Below are positions 47,029 through 56,829 of a DNA stretch of 64,000 bases, in pieces (within the stretch, counting starts at the first letter, position 1; the number at the start of each line of letters is the position of its first letter). The notes below the pieces were generated by a model. The model ran no database searches, was not told where the DNA came from, and saw only the letters and a program-made list of their open reading frames with translations. Source of the stretch: Strongylocentrotus purpuratus. Its lineage: Eukaryota; Echinodermata; Echinoidea; Camarodonta; Strongylocentrotidae. Position numbers and translations under genes: made by a program. The stretch lies in contig NW_022145605.1 of the NCBI RefSeq assembly GCF_000002235.5, positions 671,321-735,320 of the forward strand, read 5' to 3'.

Positions 47029-47830
47029 CGAGTTTTGTACACTGTTTTACTCTCAAAATGTAATATTTTGTAACCACACAGCATGCTAATATACTCTTAG
47101 TGCTAATTCTCATAGCGAGCTATTTGACCCGTTTAAACAACTTTGATCATCTTCTCTTTTCTTATTCCTTGTTTTGCCTTCTCTCTTTCCTCTTATTATT
47201 GTATATTTTCCTTCTATTGATCATCTTCTCTTATCTTATTCATTGTTTTTTCTTCTCTCTTTCCTCTTATTATTCTGTATTTTCCTTCGATCACCTTTTC
47301 TTACCTTCTTCCTTGTTTGCCTTCCTTCATCTCCTCTTATCTTATTCTTTTTTTCCATTCTTTGTTTCCCTTCGATCTATTATCTTTCCTCTTATTATTC
47401 CTTGTTTGCCTTCTATCATCTTATTGATTCCTTCTATCATTTGCTCTTCTGGTATTTTCCCTACACACAATTCTAAGCAGAGTGTTTTACTCTCAAAATG
47501 TAATATTTTGTAGCCACACAGCATGCTAATATACTGTTGGTGCTAATTCTCATAGCGAGCTATGACCCCTTTAATTCAACCCACATTCCATGACCGGTGG
47601 TCATGGCAACAGGCCTGCAAGGCCACTATACTTAGGAGATGCTGTATGCAGTATAACATATGTACATCTATAGTCTCATAGAAACCGGTTTTGTACACTG
47701 TTTTACTCTCAAAATGTAATATTTTGTAACCACACAGCATGCTAATATACTCTTAGTGCTAATTCTCATAGCGAGCTATTTGACCCCTTCAAACAACTTT
47801 GATCATCTTCTCTTATCTTATTCCTTGTGT
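47029..47830. repeat. Three direct copies of a ~100-145-bp segment in pyrimidine-rich DNA
   Basis: GTTTTACTCTCAAAATGTAA through CACACAGCATGCTAATATAC and CATAGCGAGCTAT occurs at ~47,041, ~47,481 and ~47,699. The first and third copies continue identically into AACTTTGATCATCTTCTCTT. Between copies one and two lies a strongly CT-rich stretch that creates long but low-complexity ORFs. Confidence 0.9.
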
Positions 47831-47839
47831 CCCTTCTAG

Positions 47840-48480
47840 CTCTCCTCTCATTATTCTTTATTGTCCTTCTATCATCCCGTCTTATGTTTCATACATATGA
47901 CACAAAGTGATATGATTACTGAACTTGAATAGCTACATGTATGCTGTAAAATCTTTTTGTTTTGTACTTGGGTGGGTTCGAATCCCGCGAAGCTGTTTTT
48001 AGCACAAGAGCTTTCATGGTGCCAGTACAATATTATTTGGTTCTAGCATTCAACGTGCACGTTTCTGATACAGATACAAATGTTGAAAGTAAAGAGGACG
48101 TCTCCTCAGAATTGGCAGAGAACTCAAAGATAAACTAATTGAGTATAAGGCACTTGTTTAGAGACATAAGAGGACAATTTAGAATTGTTGTTCTGGATCC
48201 AATTTAGAACAAGGCTTTTAATTTCTTTGTAACAATAACCTAAGTGACCACGGTATAGACCTGTTTGTCAAGTGATCCAAATTGATGGATATTGCATTCT
48301 CGGACACCTAGTAATGAGTTATTCCATTAAGTTGTTATTAATGAACTACATTACTTTGTGACGCCCGTCCCCCATCTCTATATCTTAACTCTGTACATAA
48401 ATGCTGCGGCGTGGATAACACTGATATTTGTGTTTTGATTTGTATATTTTATGGTATGTACTTCATGTTTATTCTTTCTT
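47840..48480. other. No gene recognised
   Basis: Unremarkable AT-rich sequence. A B-box-like phrase, GGGTTCGAATCCCGC (~47,974), has no matching tRNA 5' half. Confidence 0.4.
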
Positions 48481-48488
48481 TTTATATA

Positions 48489-48701
48489 GAGTGTGAGTCC
48501 AAAAAAAGTTTAAACCTACAAAATTGCTAATTATATTAAAAATCATCTATGAACAGTAAATCATTATACATACCACACAAAAATGATACCAAATGATTTG
48601 GGATAAAACACTCTTTGATAAGATGTATGATAATTTACTGTTGAAGATTTTTAAAATAATTAGCAATTTTCTAGGTGTAAACTTTTTTTTGACTCACACG
48701 G
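48489..48701. mobile_element. Fold-back MITE, mariner-like, 213 bp
   Basis: GTGTGAGTCCAAAAAAAGTT at the left faces AACTTTTTTTTGACTCACAC at the right, and pairing continues through AAATTGCTAATTAT and beyond for ~90 bp per arm. TA is present at 48,487-48,488 and 48,702-48,703. There is no coding sequence. Confidence 0.85.
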
Positions 48702-49452
48702 TATGTAACATTACTTTATCTGTTTCATTTTTTGCCTTGATTTTTGCCCTGGTCAGCTATTTATATGCCTATGTCATCCTAGTGCAATTTGAGATATTTT
48801 AAATATTCCTTTTTTATGATGGATGATACAACAGTGGCCCTTGTTCTAGTGGTTTTTCCCATTCAGAAAAAAAGGTTAAATACCAAAATCTGTGCTGTAA
48901 AAAACTCATTTCAACTCAGAAGGCTGTCCCTGTTATAGTAAAGATAAAAAGCTGCTTTAGTCGAATTTTACAAGGAATTGCTGATTCTTAAAGTACTTTA
49001 CTTTTATTCATTTTTTCGAATTATAATTATGTATTTTATGTGTGTTTGGTGGCATATAACATGTGGATACATGTGGATGTGTGTGTGTCTGCCATTTAAG
49101 TTTTTAAGCTTGCCTAATAGACCTCCCTCTTTATAATCTTTCACCAACAGCCCAAATTTTATCTGGACTCCCAAAAAACGAATTTGTATATTTACTCGGC
49201 ATGCCTATAAGAATCTTTATTGAAACAAATGCTATAAGTAGCAACTTAGATGTATCAGAAGTGATTTTTGCCCCCGACATTGACATATTTTGTAGCTCTC
49301 CACAAGTTCAGTTGAGATTTATTACCAGAAACACCTATCAATGAAATATTTTCAAATGTACCTCAAGAATGAAAAAAGAAAACATATCTTGAATTACACT
49401 GCTTTTCAAAGTTTATACTGTCTTGTTCATTCATAAAGCTGATACAGTCAAG

Positions 49453-52400
49453 ATGGCACCAAAGAAAGTTAGAGGCCCAAGACGTGTAAGGGTTTGTCCC
49501 GAAGAAGGTTGTGGGATAAGAACCCAGCAGTTGCCGAGGCATCTGAAGAATATCCATCGCATGGACAATGAAAAGGCTAACGCACTTTCCACTGCATTAT
49601 TTCATCAAGACGGTCAGGGTAGAGGCAGAAACGATGGTGACGATGTAGACAAGGTTAGGTGTTTTTTCCCCATTGCAATGCCAAGGTTGTTAACCTGCAC
49701 AGGCACATTGTTGGAGTTCATGGCAAAAGCAAGAATAGTAAGTTAAACCTTTTCTTTAGGACATTAACTTTAATTAAACATGTATGTTCAACAGATGAAG
49801 CCCGAATCAGCAATTTTTATTTTGAAATTCTAGAACAGTCTTGATGAATATATCTAACTCTAACCTCCTAGATCTGTTCTTCTGAAATCAATGTTCAAGA
49901 CACTTTTATTTAACGGTTTCGACTGATACTGCAGTTCAAAGAGTTATTGATACTGAGTGGTAAGGGTGTGATCCTAAATTCAAGTTTTCTTTTTTGTTCC
50001 TATCTAAAGTAACATCCAGAATGATCAGAGATAAAAAGTATGGAATTGAAATTCCAAATGGAATGTTTGGTGAGTAACAATCTAAACTTTACATTTATAC
50101 CTGATGTTGGTCAAATCAATTGTGGGCAGTCGTGACAATTTAGACCAAATCAATAGCATTATCTTTAGAGGACTATGTGAGTCGGGCATTTCTTGTAAAA
50201 GAAAATGTCATTGCATATCTTCTCTCAAAAATTCTGTTTGTGCAATTTCCAAATTCAATGTTGTCTTACATCCATACATCCAGTCAGTACCTTTGCTAGA
50301 AAATTCAATGAAAAAAAATCCCAGAATTATATGTGATTTAAGATTATTTTTTGTAATGAACCTCACCTCTCCTTCCCATGGAAAAGTGGGGTTGTGGGTT
50401 GTGACTTACAATACACAAACTAACATCATGATATTTCAAATTGCAGGTTTTGGGGGAGGATTGTTTTGGCCATGATCTCTCTTTAGAGCAGTTGACCAAA
50501 AATAGAAGGTTCAGCTAATGCTTTGTTAGCCATATTGTATGTATTAATAACATAACATAAACCATGCTCGTTTGGACCTTGTTGTATCATTAGAAGATGA
50601 GGTAGAAGACCAGGATGTGGAGGTCGTGGTGGAGATGGAGAGGGGAGAAGAGAAGGCTAAAGAACAAGAGGACGAGATGGAGAGTTCAGTAGAGGTTTCG
50701 GAACAACCTTGGATGGGCGAGGAAGAGATGGAGGAGGAAGATGATGATATGGAGGAGGAGGAAGACGAGGAGATGGAGGAGGAGGAAGACGAGGAGATCG
50801 AGGAGGAAGAAGAGAGCGATAGAGACTACACGCCAGATACCTATAGGGCAAATGAAAAGGCTCGTAAGTATGAGCATTCCTTTTATTATATTTGCTATGC
50901 TATGGACTGCAACATCGTTAGAAGTCATAAATACTTGGAGTAGAATTTGTCTGATGTTGTTATGAAGATAATACATATTTTTATTATTCATTCCCAAATC
51001 ACAGGAACAATGCTTCACCATTACAAAGTCCACCTCATGTCGAGGCTGGGAAAGTTCAAGTCTGAGGGAAATGCAAGCCAGCATGTGGTCCAGGTGCAGA
51101 GGGTAATAGCCTCTTCCCTTTGCAATGGGTCCTTGGATGGCCTTCTCAACGTTGAGGAGGCCTCAAGCATGTGGGTGGCTGAACAGAAGAAGCAGAAGAA
51201 GGCTGAGGAGACTGTGGCAAGTTATTGCCACAGTGTAGCTGGATTTTTTGATTTTTTGGCCACGGGAAAGTTAAAGCACGCCTTCTCCGACTTCCTTGGC
51301 ATCCCAACCCTCCAGCAGAAAGCCAAAGACTGGAGGAAGATTGCTGCCTCACTAGCGAAGGAAGGGAAAGTGAGGCAGGTTGAACTGACAGAGCGTGGAT
51401 ACCGTAAGAATTCATATATCGAACTGGCCCATTTTGGAGTTTATATGCTGTAACAGTAATGGTAGAACGTAAACAGGGGCTAAATTAAATTCCCCACCCT
51501 TAAATTTACCAATAATATAGAAGAGGCATCCCCCCCCCCAAAGAAAAAGAAAAAAATCGCAATAATTACAATTATTGAGTATAATATATACCCTTTAAGA
51601 ACATAGTCGATTATACTATTAGTATAATTTTACTTCCAAGTTGCATAACGAAAATATAATTTCATACCCTTTGTTTTTCATCTCATTACTTCACAGACGA
51701 CCAACTCACCAACAAAGAGGCCCAATCTCTAAGTGCTGCCTTAGAGGGGTTGTACCTCAACAAATTCCATCCTTTATTTTTATCCCAAGCGCGCATTACA
51801 GCGTCGTTGGCCCAGGCCATCCGAGGTTATTTTTTTTTTTACTTAGGATGGCGCTTGACAACGGCGCTAGACCGTCTGAGTTTATCAACATGGAGGTAGA
51901 ATGGGCTCTGAAAGCCATATATGAAGAGCAAACAAATCAGCACGTCATTAAGGTATGTCATATTAAGTTCAGGTATTTGTTTTTCTGTAGAATTTGACAT
52001 TTAATCCCTTCAAAGGGAATTAAAGCTTGAAAACAAGTTGCTCTTCGTGAATGCAGAAATCACAAATGAGAAGGCAGAATAAAACGGGCACTGTTGCGTT
52101 AGATTGTATATTTAAAAATAATCATTACTTTGTCATTCCTGGCACAATTGGAATAGAAATATATATCATTTATTGTTATCTAATATTTCAGTTGTCATTT
52201 CAGGTTAACGTATCCATGTCTCTTACTCTGCAGGTCCTAAACCACAAGACCGTTATGAAGTACGGGGCAGCGAGGGTGTGTCTCAATAAGGAGCAGTATG
52301 AAAGGTTTTCCATATATATTAGGCACATCAGGCCCAGATGCCTCGGCTATGAACAGGGTACGAAACATGTCTTTTTCACGACGAAATCCCCCCCAAGTCT

Positions 52401-52875
52401 CCTCGTCCTCCATAACATACTCCATCAAACAGACATGTAAATACCTTGATCAGAGGGCAGTCACAAATAATGGGATTCGGAAGTGGATGTCCAGCATGGT
52501 AAATACTCATGATTAAATATTATCAACTGTATTGATTTATTTATTTGCAATGTCTCTCTTAACACCCAATAATACTTTGTATTGCATGAACTAGACAGTT
52601 TGATAAAACAAATAAATGTGCTATTAAATAGTTGATCAACCTTTCAATCTTGAAATATTCATTGTTTGACTCTGAAAAGATATACAATACATAAAACCTG
52701 TATTGGTTTATCCCCAATTTGCTTTTAGATGGCAGTGACACACCCAGGGAGAAGGGCAGAGACAGCCGAAGCAATGAACCATCGGCTATCTACTGCTCAA
52801 ACGAATTATTACAACCTGGATGTGTGGGATGCCAATAAGGCAAGGCTGGCCAGCAATGTGGCTGCCATTTTGAAG
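49453..52875 (+). CDS. Tyrosine recombinase with N-terminal zinc fingers, seven exons
   Basis: Exons 49,453-49,737, 50,010-50,069, 50,594-50,863, 51,005-51,403, 51,697-51,952, 52,234-52,498 and 52,729-52,875 have GT-AG borders and compatible phases, giving ~560 residues. Exon 1 starts MAPKKVRGPRRVRV and has two C2H2-like fingers (CPEEGCG...HLKNIH; C...HCNAKVVNLHRHIVGVH). Exon 3 is a Glu/Asp-rich linker. Exon 4 is an alpha-helical core-binding domain. The catalytic domain follows, with the first Arg in LDNGARPSEF, the Lys in LNHKTVMKYGAARV, the second Arg in NNGIRKW, His in MNHRLSTAQ, and nucleophile Tyr in TNYYNLD. Three one-base slips lie in homopolymers (T6C4 ~49,666; T10 ~51,835; C7 ~52,390). 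It resembles Crypton-type or domesticated recombinases of marine animals. The 3' end is uncertain. Confidence 0.75.
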
Positions 52876-53525
52876 GTATCCTTTATCTAAAATATTGTGT
52901 AGAACATGAAATTTATATTATAAGGTAAGGTTGATGTATCCAACAATATTTTTATTGCATTTTTTTTTTTACTGTGGTTCACTGCCTCCAGAAAGGTTTG
53001 GCTAGTAATGTGCTTCCTCCAATAACGGTGAAATCCCCTTTGTGAATAGAATCATCCTACCTGTATAACCAATGCATTGAATCTGATAAGCACTTCTTGT
53101 TTTATATATCATTGAAATTCATGTCTAGTATACCTAATAACAGCTTTCATGTACTATCTTACTTGTAGATAAATACACTGTATTTCAAGGTTATGAGGGG
53201 GAAATGAAATAAACGCAGCTGTCTCTTTTTGTCAGTCTCCTTCTACTTCAGCCGCTCCATCCAGAGTTTTCGGAACTAGAGATAGATGCCATGTGTTGCG
53301 TCTGGCCAGATGAAAGGGGCTACCTGTAGATTTATACATGTTGTGGTGCATCCGGGGGGGGGGGGGGGTGGAAGCATGATGGGTATAGACATGTGCAAAT
53401 CCTATTATGCATGGATATCCCAACAATAATGAAAATTCTAAATAACTTCGTCGGGCGCTTCGGGGTTTTTTTTACGTGTTGGAATTGTGCTTATTTGATG
53501 TGCGATAATGTGGTGGAGAAATGTT
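52876..53525. other. No gene recognised; possible further 3' exons
   Basis: Follows the last recognised recombinase exon (donor-like GTATCC). It contains an acceptor-like CTTCTACTTCAG (~53,239-53,250) and a G-run at ~53,356-53,370. No clear stop-containing terminal exon was identified. Confidence 0.35.
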
Positions 53526-53527
53526 TA

Positions 53528-53716
53528 CAGTGCACTCTCGTTATAAAGAACACCGATATAACAAAATTTCATTATAAAGAAGTAAAATCTCTGGTCCCAC
53601 ATGTGGGATTCCCTTTGTATTCTATTGTTTTTGCAACCCTGATACATGTATAAAGAAATTTGATTATAAAGAAATTTCATGGGTCCCGAGGACTTCTTTA
53701 TAATGAGAGTGCACTG
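53528..53716. mobile_element. Pogo/Tigger-like MITE, copy 1
   Basis: Begins CAGTGCACTCTCGTTATAAA and ends TTTATAATGAGAGTGCACTG, flanked by TA on both sides. The CAGT start, CTCGTTATAA core and TA duplication are typical of pogo/Tigger-type MITEs. 189 bp, non-coding. Confidence 0.9.
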
Positions 53717-54168
53717 TACATGGTGTTTTAGAGGTGAAGGATATGCAGGATGTTAAGAATGTGGATAAGATATCCCTCCACGCCCGTGGCAGTGACCAAT
53801 AAAAGACAATGACACCATGGACCGTGTGTTGAGTGGTCTGACATAAGTGTAACGTTTATATTTAGGAAAAGTCTGTTGACCTCCAAAGTATATACAGTAT
53901 TTAAGATAATTACTATTTTTTTTTATCAATGATGGTCCAAACGTGAAGCATTGGTGGAGGAGTACATGTATGGGCCAGGAGGAAGTACACTCCCTTCACA
54001 ATGGCGATTCACTCATTCACATATGATGTATGTCATCACTCTCAAGTGAAGCAAGTATTGGAACAAGGGAACAACCTCTCGAGAGGAGTATAGGGGGAAG
54101 TGTCGTGGCAGTATTGGAATGCCCTTACAGGTACACTCCCCTCAAGAAGTTGTTCCCTCATTCACTTA

Positions 54169-54354
54169 CAGTGCACTCTCGTTATAAAGAACACTGATAT
54201 AACAAAATTTCATTTTAAAGAAGTAAAATCTCTGGTCCCATATCTTGGATTTCCTTTGTATTCTATTGTTTTGGCAGCCCTGATATAAAGAAATTTCGTT
54301 ATAAAGAAACAATTTCATGGGTCCCAAGGACTTCTTTATAACGAGAGTGCATTG
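54169..54354. mobile_element. Pogo/Tigger-like MITE, copy 2
   Basis: Same family and orientation as 53,528-53,716, beginning CAGTGCACTCTCGTTATAAA and ending TTTATAACGAGAGTGCATTG with TA on both sides. 186 bp. Identity between the copies is around 90 percent by eye, so both are fairly recent. Confidence 0.9.
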
Positions 54355-54632
54355 TATCTCTTTACCAGTGAAGCGATTATGGGAGCAAGTGAAAAACCAG
54401 AGGCAGGGTGATATTGAAGATTGGACAAGGCCACAGCAGTATGGGAACAGAGTGCAGCAATAGTCCATGTAGATGTACATAAGGATGGCTGAGAAATCTG
54501 TGTGATGAAATAATGCTTTATTAAATATTACACATACACATGTACATGGGACGGAAGTTATCATAAACTGAGTTGTACCGTATTTATGCGCAGTTAAGCG
54601 CACTGCGGTAATAATCAGGGAGCACATTTCTT

Positions 54633-55140
54633 TCAGATATACCAGTGCATGTTCATTGCATGTGCTGAGAGGAAGAGTCTTGAAAAGGATGCAGAGGTGA
54701 ATGGAGAGTTGCTTATATTAGCCTCTGTGGATGTAATGCGGCATTGTATCACTCGCTTCGCTATGTCCTGGGTGACGGTAGCTGGGCATTGAGTGTTGAC
54801 GTTATGTTGGCTGTCACAAAAGTCTGCTCCACAACCGATGATAACATTAGCTTTGGTGACAGTAAGTGTGGCTTGGTTGATGTAAAGAGGTCTTGGGATG
54901 AGATTATCTGAGTACTCTGCGACAAATGGTCTTGTGATGTGGTAGATAACTGTAGGTATTATGGGCAGAAGTGGCTGGTCGAGCTTTATGATGGGAACGT
55001 GGTTCAGCATGGTGTTGTATTCAGCCTCAAATAACCCAACGGTTGCTCCAATCCAAGTGTAGTTCTGGATTTTGAAGAGTTGTCTTGTATCCATGGGTGT
55101 TTCGGTGAGGAGATAGAAGAGGTCACCTTCGGTGAGTTCT
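54633..55140 (-). CDS. Unrecognised protein, second exon (cysteine-cluster domain)
   Basis: Minus-strand exon after a TCTTTCAG acceptor. It continues the frame of the exon at 55,702-55,939 (join LVLL-R-ELTEGDLFYLL) and ends with stop at 54,633. Recognisable phrases are NYTWIGATVGLFEAEYNTML, ITRPFVAEYSDNLIPRPLYI and the cysteine cluster CGADFCDSQHNV...QCPA, then CRITSTEANISNSPFTS and LFLSAHAMNMHW. The whole protein is about 245 residues. The beta-rich pattern and cysteines would suit a zinc-stabilised OB-fold like those of RPA, and some Helitrons carry RPA-like proteins, but that is inference only. The function is unknown. It lies downstream of the helicase/nuclease block on the same strand, so it is probably part of the same element. 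Confidence 0.65.
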
Positions 55141-55370
55141 CTGAAAGATTGATACAGAGATATTTAGGTAGTGTGTGAAACTTATAGTGTTTGTAACTGT
55201 GACTACGTAATGTTACAATGTTGGTGGTATTTGAGATGGACAAGCATAGTAGAGGTGTCCTGTTGCAATAGGCCTCACAATTCTGGTTGATAAGTACTGT
55301 TTTGAGGGGAAGCCTGCTGACTGACATAAAAGATATGATTACAATTGGTTGGTAGTTGGAATGTTATGTC

Positions 55371-55682
55371 GGGGGGGGGGGGGGGGCAGTGTCATTACAA
55401 GGTGTACACCATGCGCGTGTATGGACTTTCAAAATGGACCCTAAACACGTAATTGAAAGTCAATCTCAGGATACCCTAAACAAGTATTAAAGTTTGAAAA
55501 GATACCCTTTTGAAGTAAACATTCTGTTAAAAGTATACCCTTATTTCGTGATTTTGGCGATTTTGATACCCTTTTCAATGTACGCGCGTACATCGTCCTA
55601 CTATGAAAAACAACCGTTTTTACGCGTTTTTTTTCACACGTGCATGGTGTACACGGTGTAATGACACTGCCCCCCCCCCCCC
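55371..55682. mobile_element. G-capped MITE in the intron of the minus-strand gene
   Basis: Starts with a G-run plus CAGTGTCATTACAAGGTGTA and ends with the complementary TACACGGTGTAATGACACTG plus C-run. The inverted repeat is about 50 bp per side including the homopolymer. It lies within the intron 55,141-55,701 and so does not disturb the coding frame. 312 bp, non-coding. Confidence 0.85.
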
Positions 55683-55701
55683 TCGAATGTTATGTTTTTA
55701 C

Positions 55702-55939
55702 CTGAGGAGAACAAGCCGGTCATACTTTTTTTCTACTTTGGAAAATTTGTTGCCATCTTTTTGGAGCTTCTTGGGCTTGGGTTTCTTCACTGAGAGCACT
55801 TGGGCTGTCAACCTTGTGTTCTCTGATGTGGTGGTCAAGACTTCTGATAATGTCACGTTAGTCACCGTGGGATGATTAAATATTGCCATGGCTGCATCAA
55901 GGTCCCCTGCTTCAAGGTATTGTGCTAGCATGGTGATAT
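55702..55939 (-). CDS. Unrecognised protein, first coding exon
   Basis: Minus-strand exon after a TTATTCCAG acceptor, with the ATG at 55,931. It reads MLAQYLEAGDLDAAMAIFNH, PTVTNVTLSEVLTTT, then a basic stretch VKKPKPKKLQKDGNKFSKVE, ending at KKYDRLVLLR with a GTAAAA donor. Its phase matches the exon at 54,633-55,140. The acceptor implies an upstream exon on the minus strand. A GTGAGT donor at ~56,313, just after the nuclease stop, is a good partner, which would make the helicase/nuclease and this protein one transcription unit. Confidence 0.65.
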
Positions 55940-56331
55940 CTGGAATAAGAATGAAATCTATATATTACATCTTTCTGATATGAAGATTTGGGGGTATGAG
56001 TTACAGGTTAATGCTAGTGTTGGACAATAATTAAAAGATTAAGGTGTTAGCAAAATCAACAGGTACAATTACTTTGGCTACATGCAGTGTTTGTTGAAGG
56101 CATGCTGAAGGGATTTTAATGTAGGCCTACTGGTACATGTCTTGAACTGTTTTGATGTTGCACATAATTTTGTGTAATGTTCCTGTGCTTGGAGGATGAC
56201 TGTTGTTGATGAAGGATTCTGGTGGTGAGAGGATGCATTACCCATACGGGGAATACATCCTCTCACCTACTGATTTTGATGTTGGAAGTGAATGTTGGGA
56301 TAGTGTCTGTACTCACATTGGCTGGAGTTCT

Positions 56332-56829
56332 TCATGGGTGAAATTGTCCGAAGTCCTCCCAAATTAGATTTGGGTAGCGTTGACGCATGCGGTTGAAGAC
56401 AATTAAGCCATTCGTGTAGATGGTGCGAGTGTTTGGAAGGGGATCTTGAGCGTTGAGTGTGTGCCATTGATATTCAAAGCTCTTCCTGGCAGTGATGTTT
56501 GCCTGATGGTCACCATTCTCTGGAAATCGGTACACTAGCACAAAGCACATCCAAGGGCGAAGTTGGGGGTTGTTCGTAAAGTTCGAACCATGACCAGTGT
56601 TGTGTTGTTGGAGTCTGCGTTGGATACATGCTGTTTCACCAACATATGCAAAGTTGCGATGGGTGTTGCTCACCAACATGTAAACAAAGCCAATGCTGCT
56701 GTCAGGTAACTGTTGCATTCGAATTGTAGGGGGATAGGGGTCATGGGTATGTTGAATTGTGGCTGATGGGGTTGTATTGTCCAGTGCAGAGAGAATGTTT
56801 TTGATGTGGTGTAACCATTGTGGAGTATT
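56332..56829 (-). CDS. SLX1-like GIY-YIG nuclease domain, in frame with the helicase
   Basis: The frame continues from the helicase after one in-frame TAG (56,830-56,832) through NTPQWLHHIKNILSALDNTT, then MQQLPDSSIGFVYMLVSN. The domain has the GIY strand (GFVYML), the YIG strand (FAYVGETACI), the catalytic Arg region (QRRLQQHNTGHGSN), a PWMCFVLVYRFP strand and the catalytic Glu region (ARKSFEYQWHTL), ending EDFGQFHP-stop. Tyr, Tyr, Arg and Glu are all present. The order and the late F/L-E-xx-W motif are closest to SLX1-type structure-specific nucleases, which cut branched DNA. Alone it is ~128 residues from its first Met. It could be a C-terminal domain of the helicase polypeptide or, if the TAG is real, a separate product. 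Confidence 0.85.
   Translation of the reverse strand, partial: NTPQWLHHIKNILSALDNTTPSATIQHTHDPYPPTIRMQQLPDSSIGFVYMLVSNTHRNFAYVGETACIQRRLQQHNTGHGSNFTNNPQLRPWMCFVLVYRFPENGDHQANITARKSFEYQWHTLNAQDPLPNTRTIYTNGLIVFNRMRQRYPNLIWEDFGQFHP

Noticed and set aside
47100-47513. Hydrophobic 100-137-codon membrane-like ORFs
   Set aside because: They arise from CT-rich low-complexity sequence and have no domain or flanking gene structure.
47930-48010. tRNA gene at GGGTTCGAATCCCGC
   Set aside because: Only the T-arm-like phrase is present. There is no A box, D arm or acceptor strand upstream.
50657-50851. Proline-rich minus-strand ORF
   Set aside because: Antisense shadow of the Glu/Asp-rich exon of the recombinase gene.
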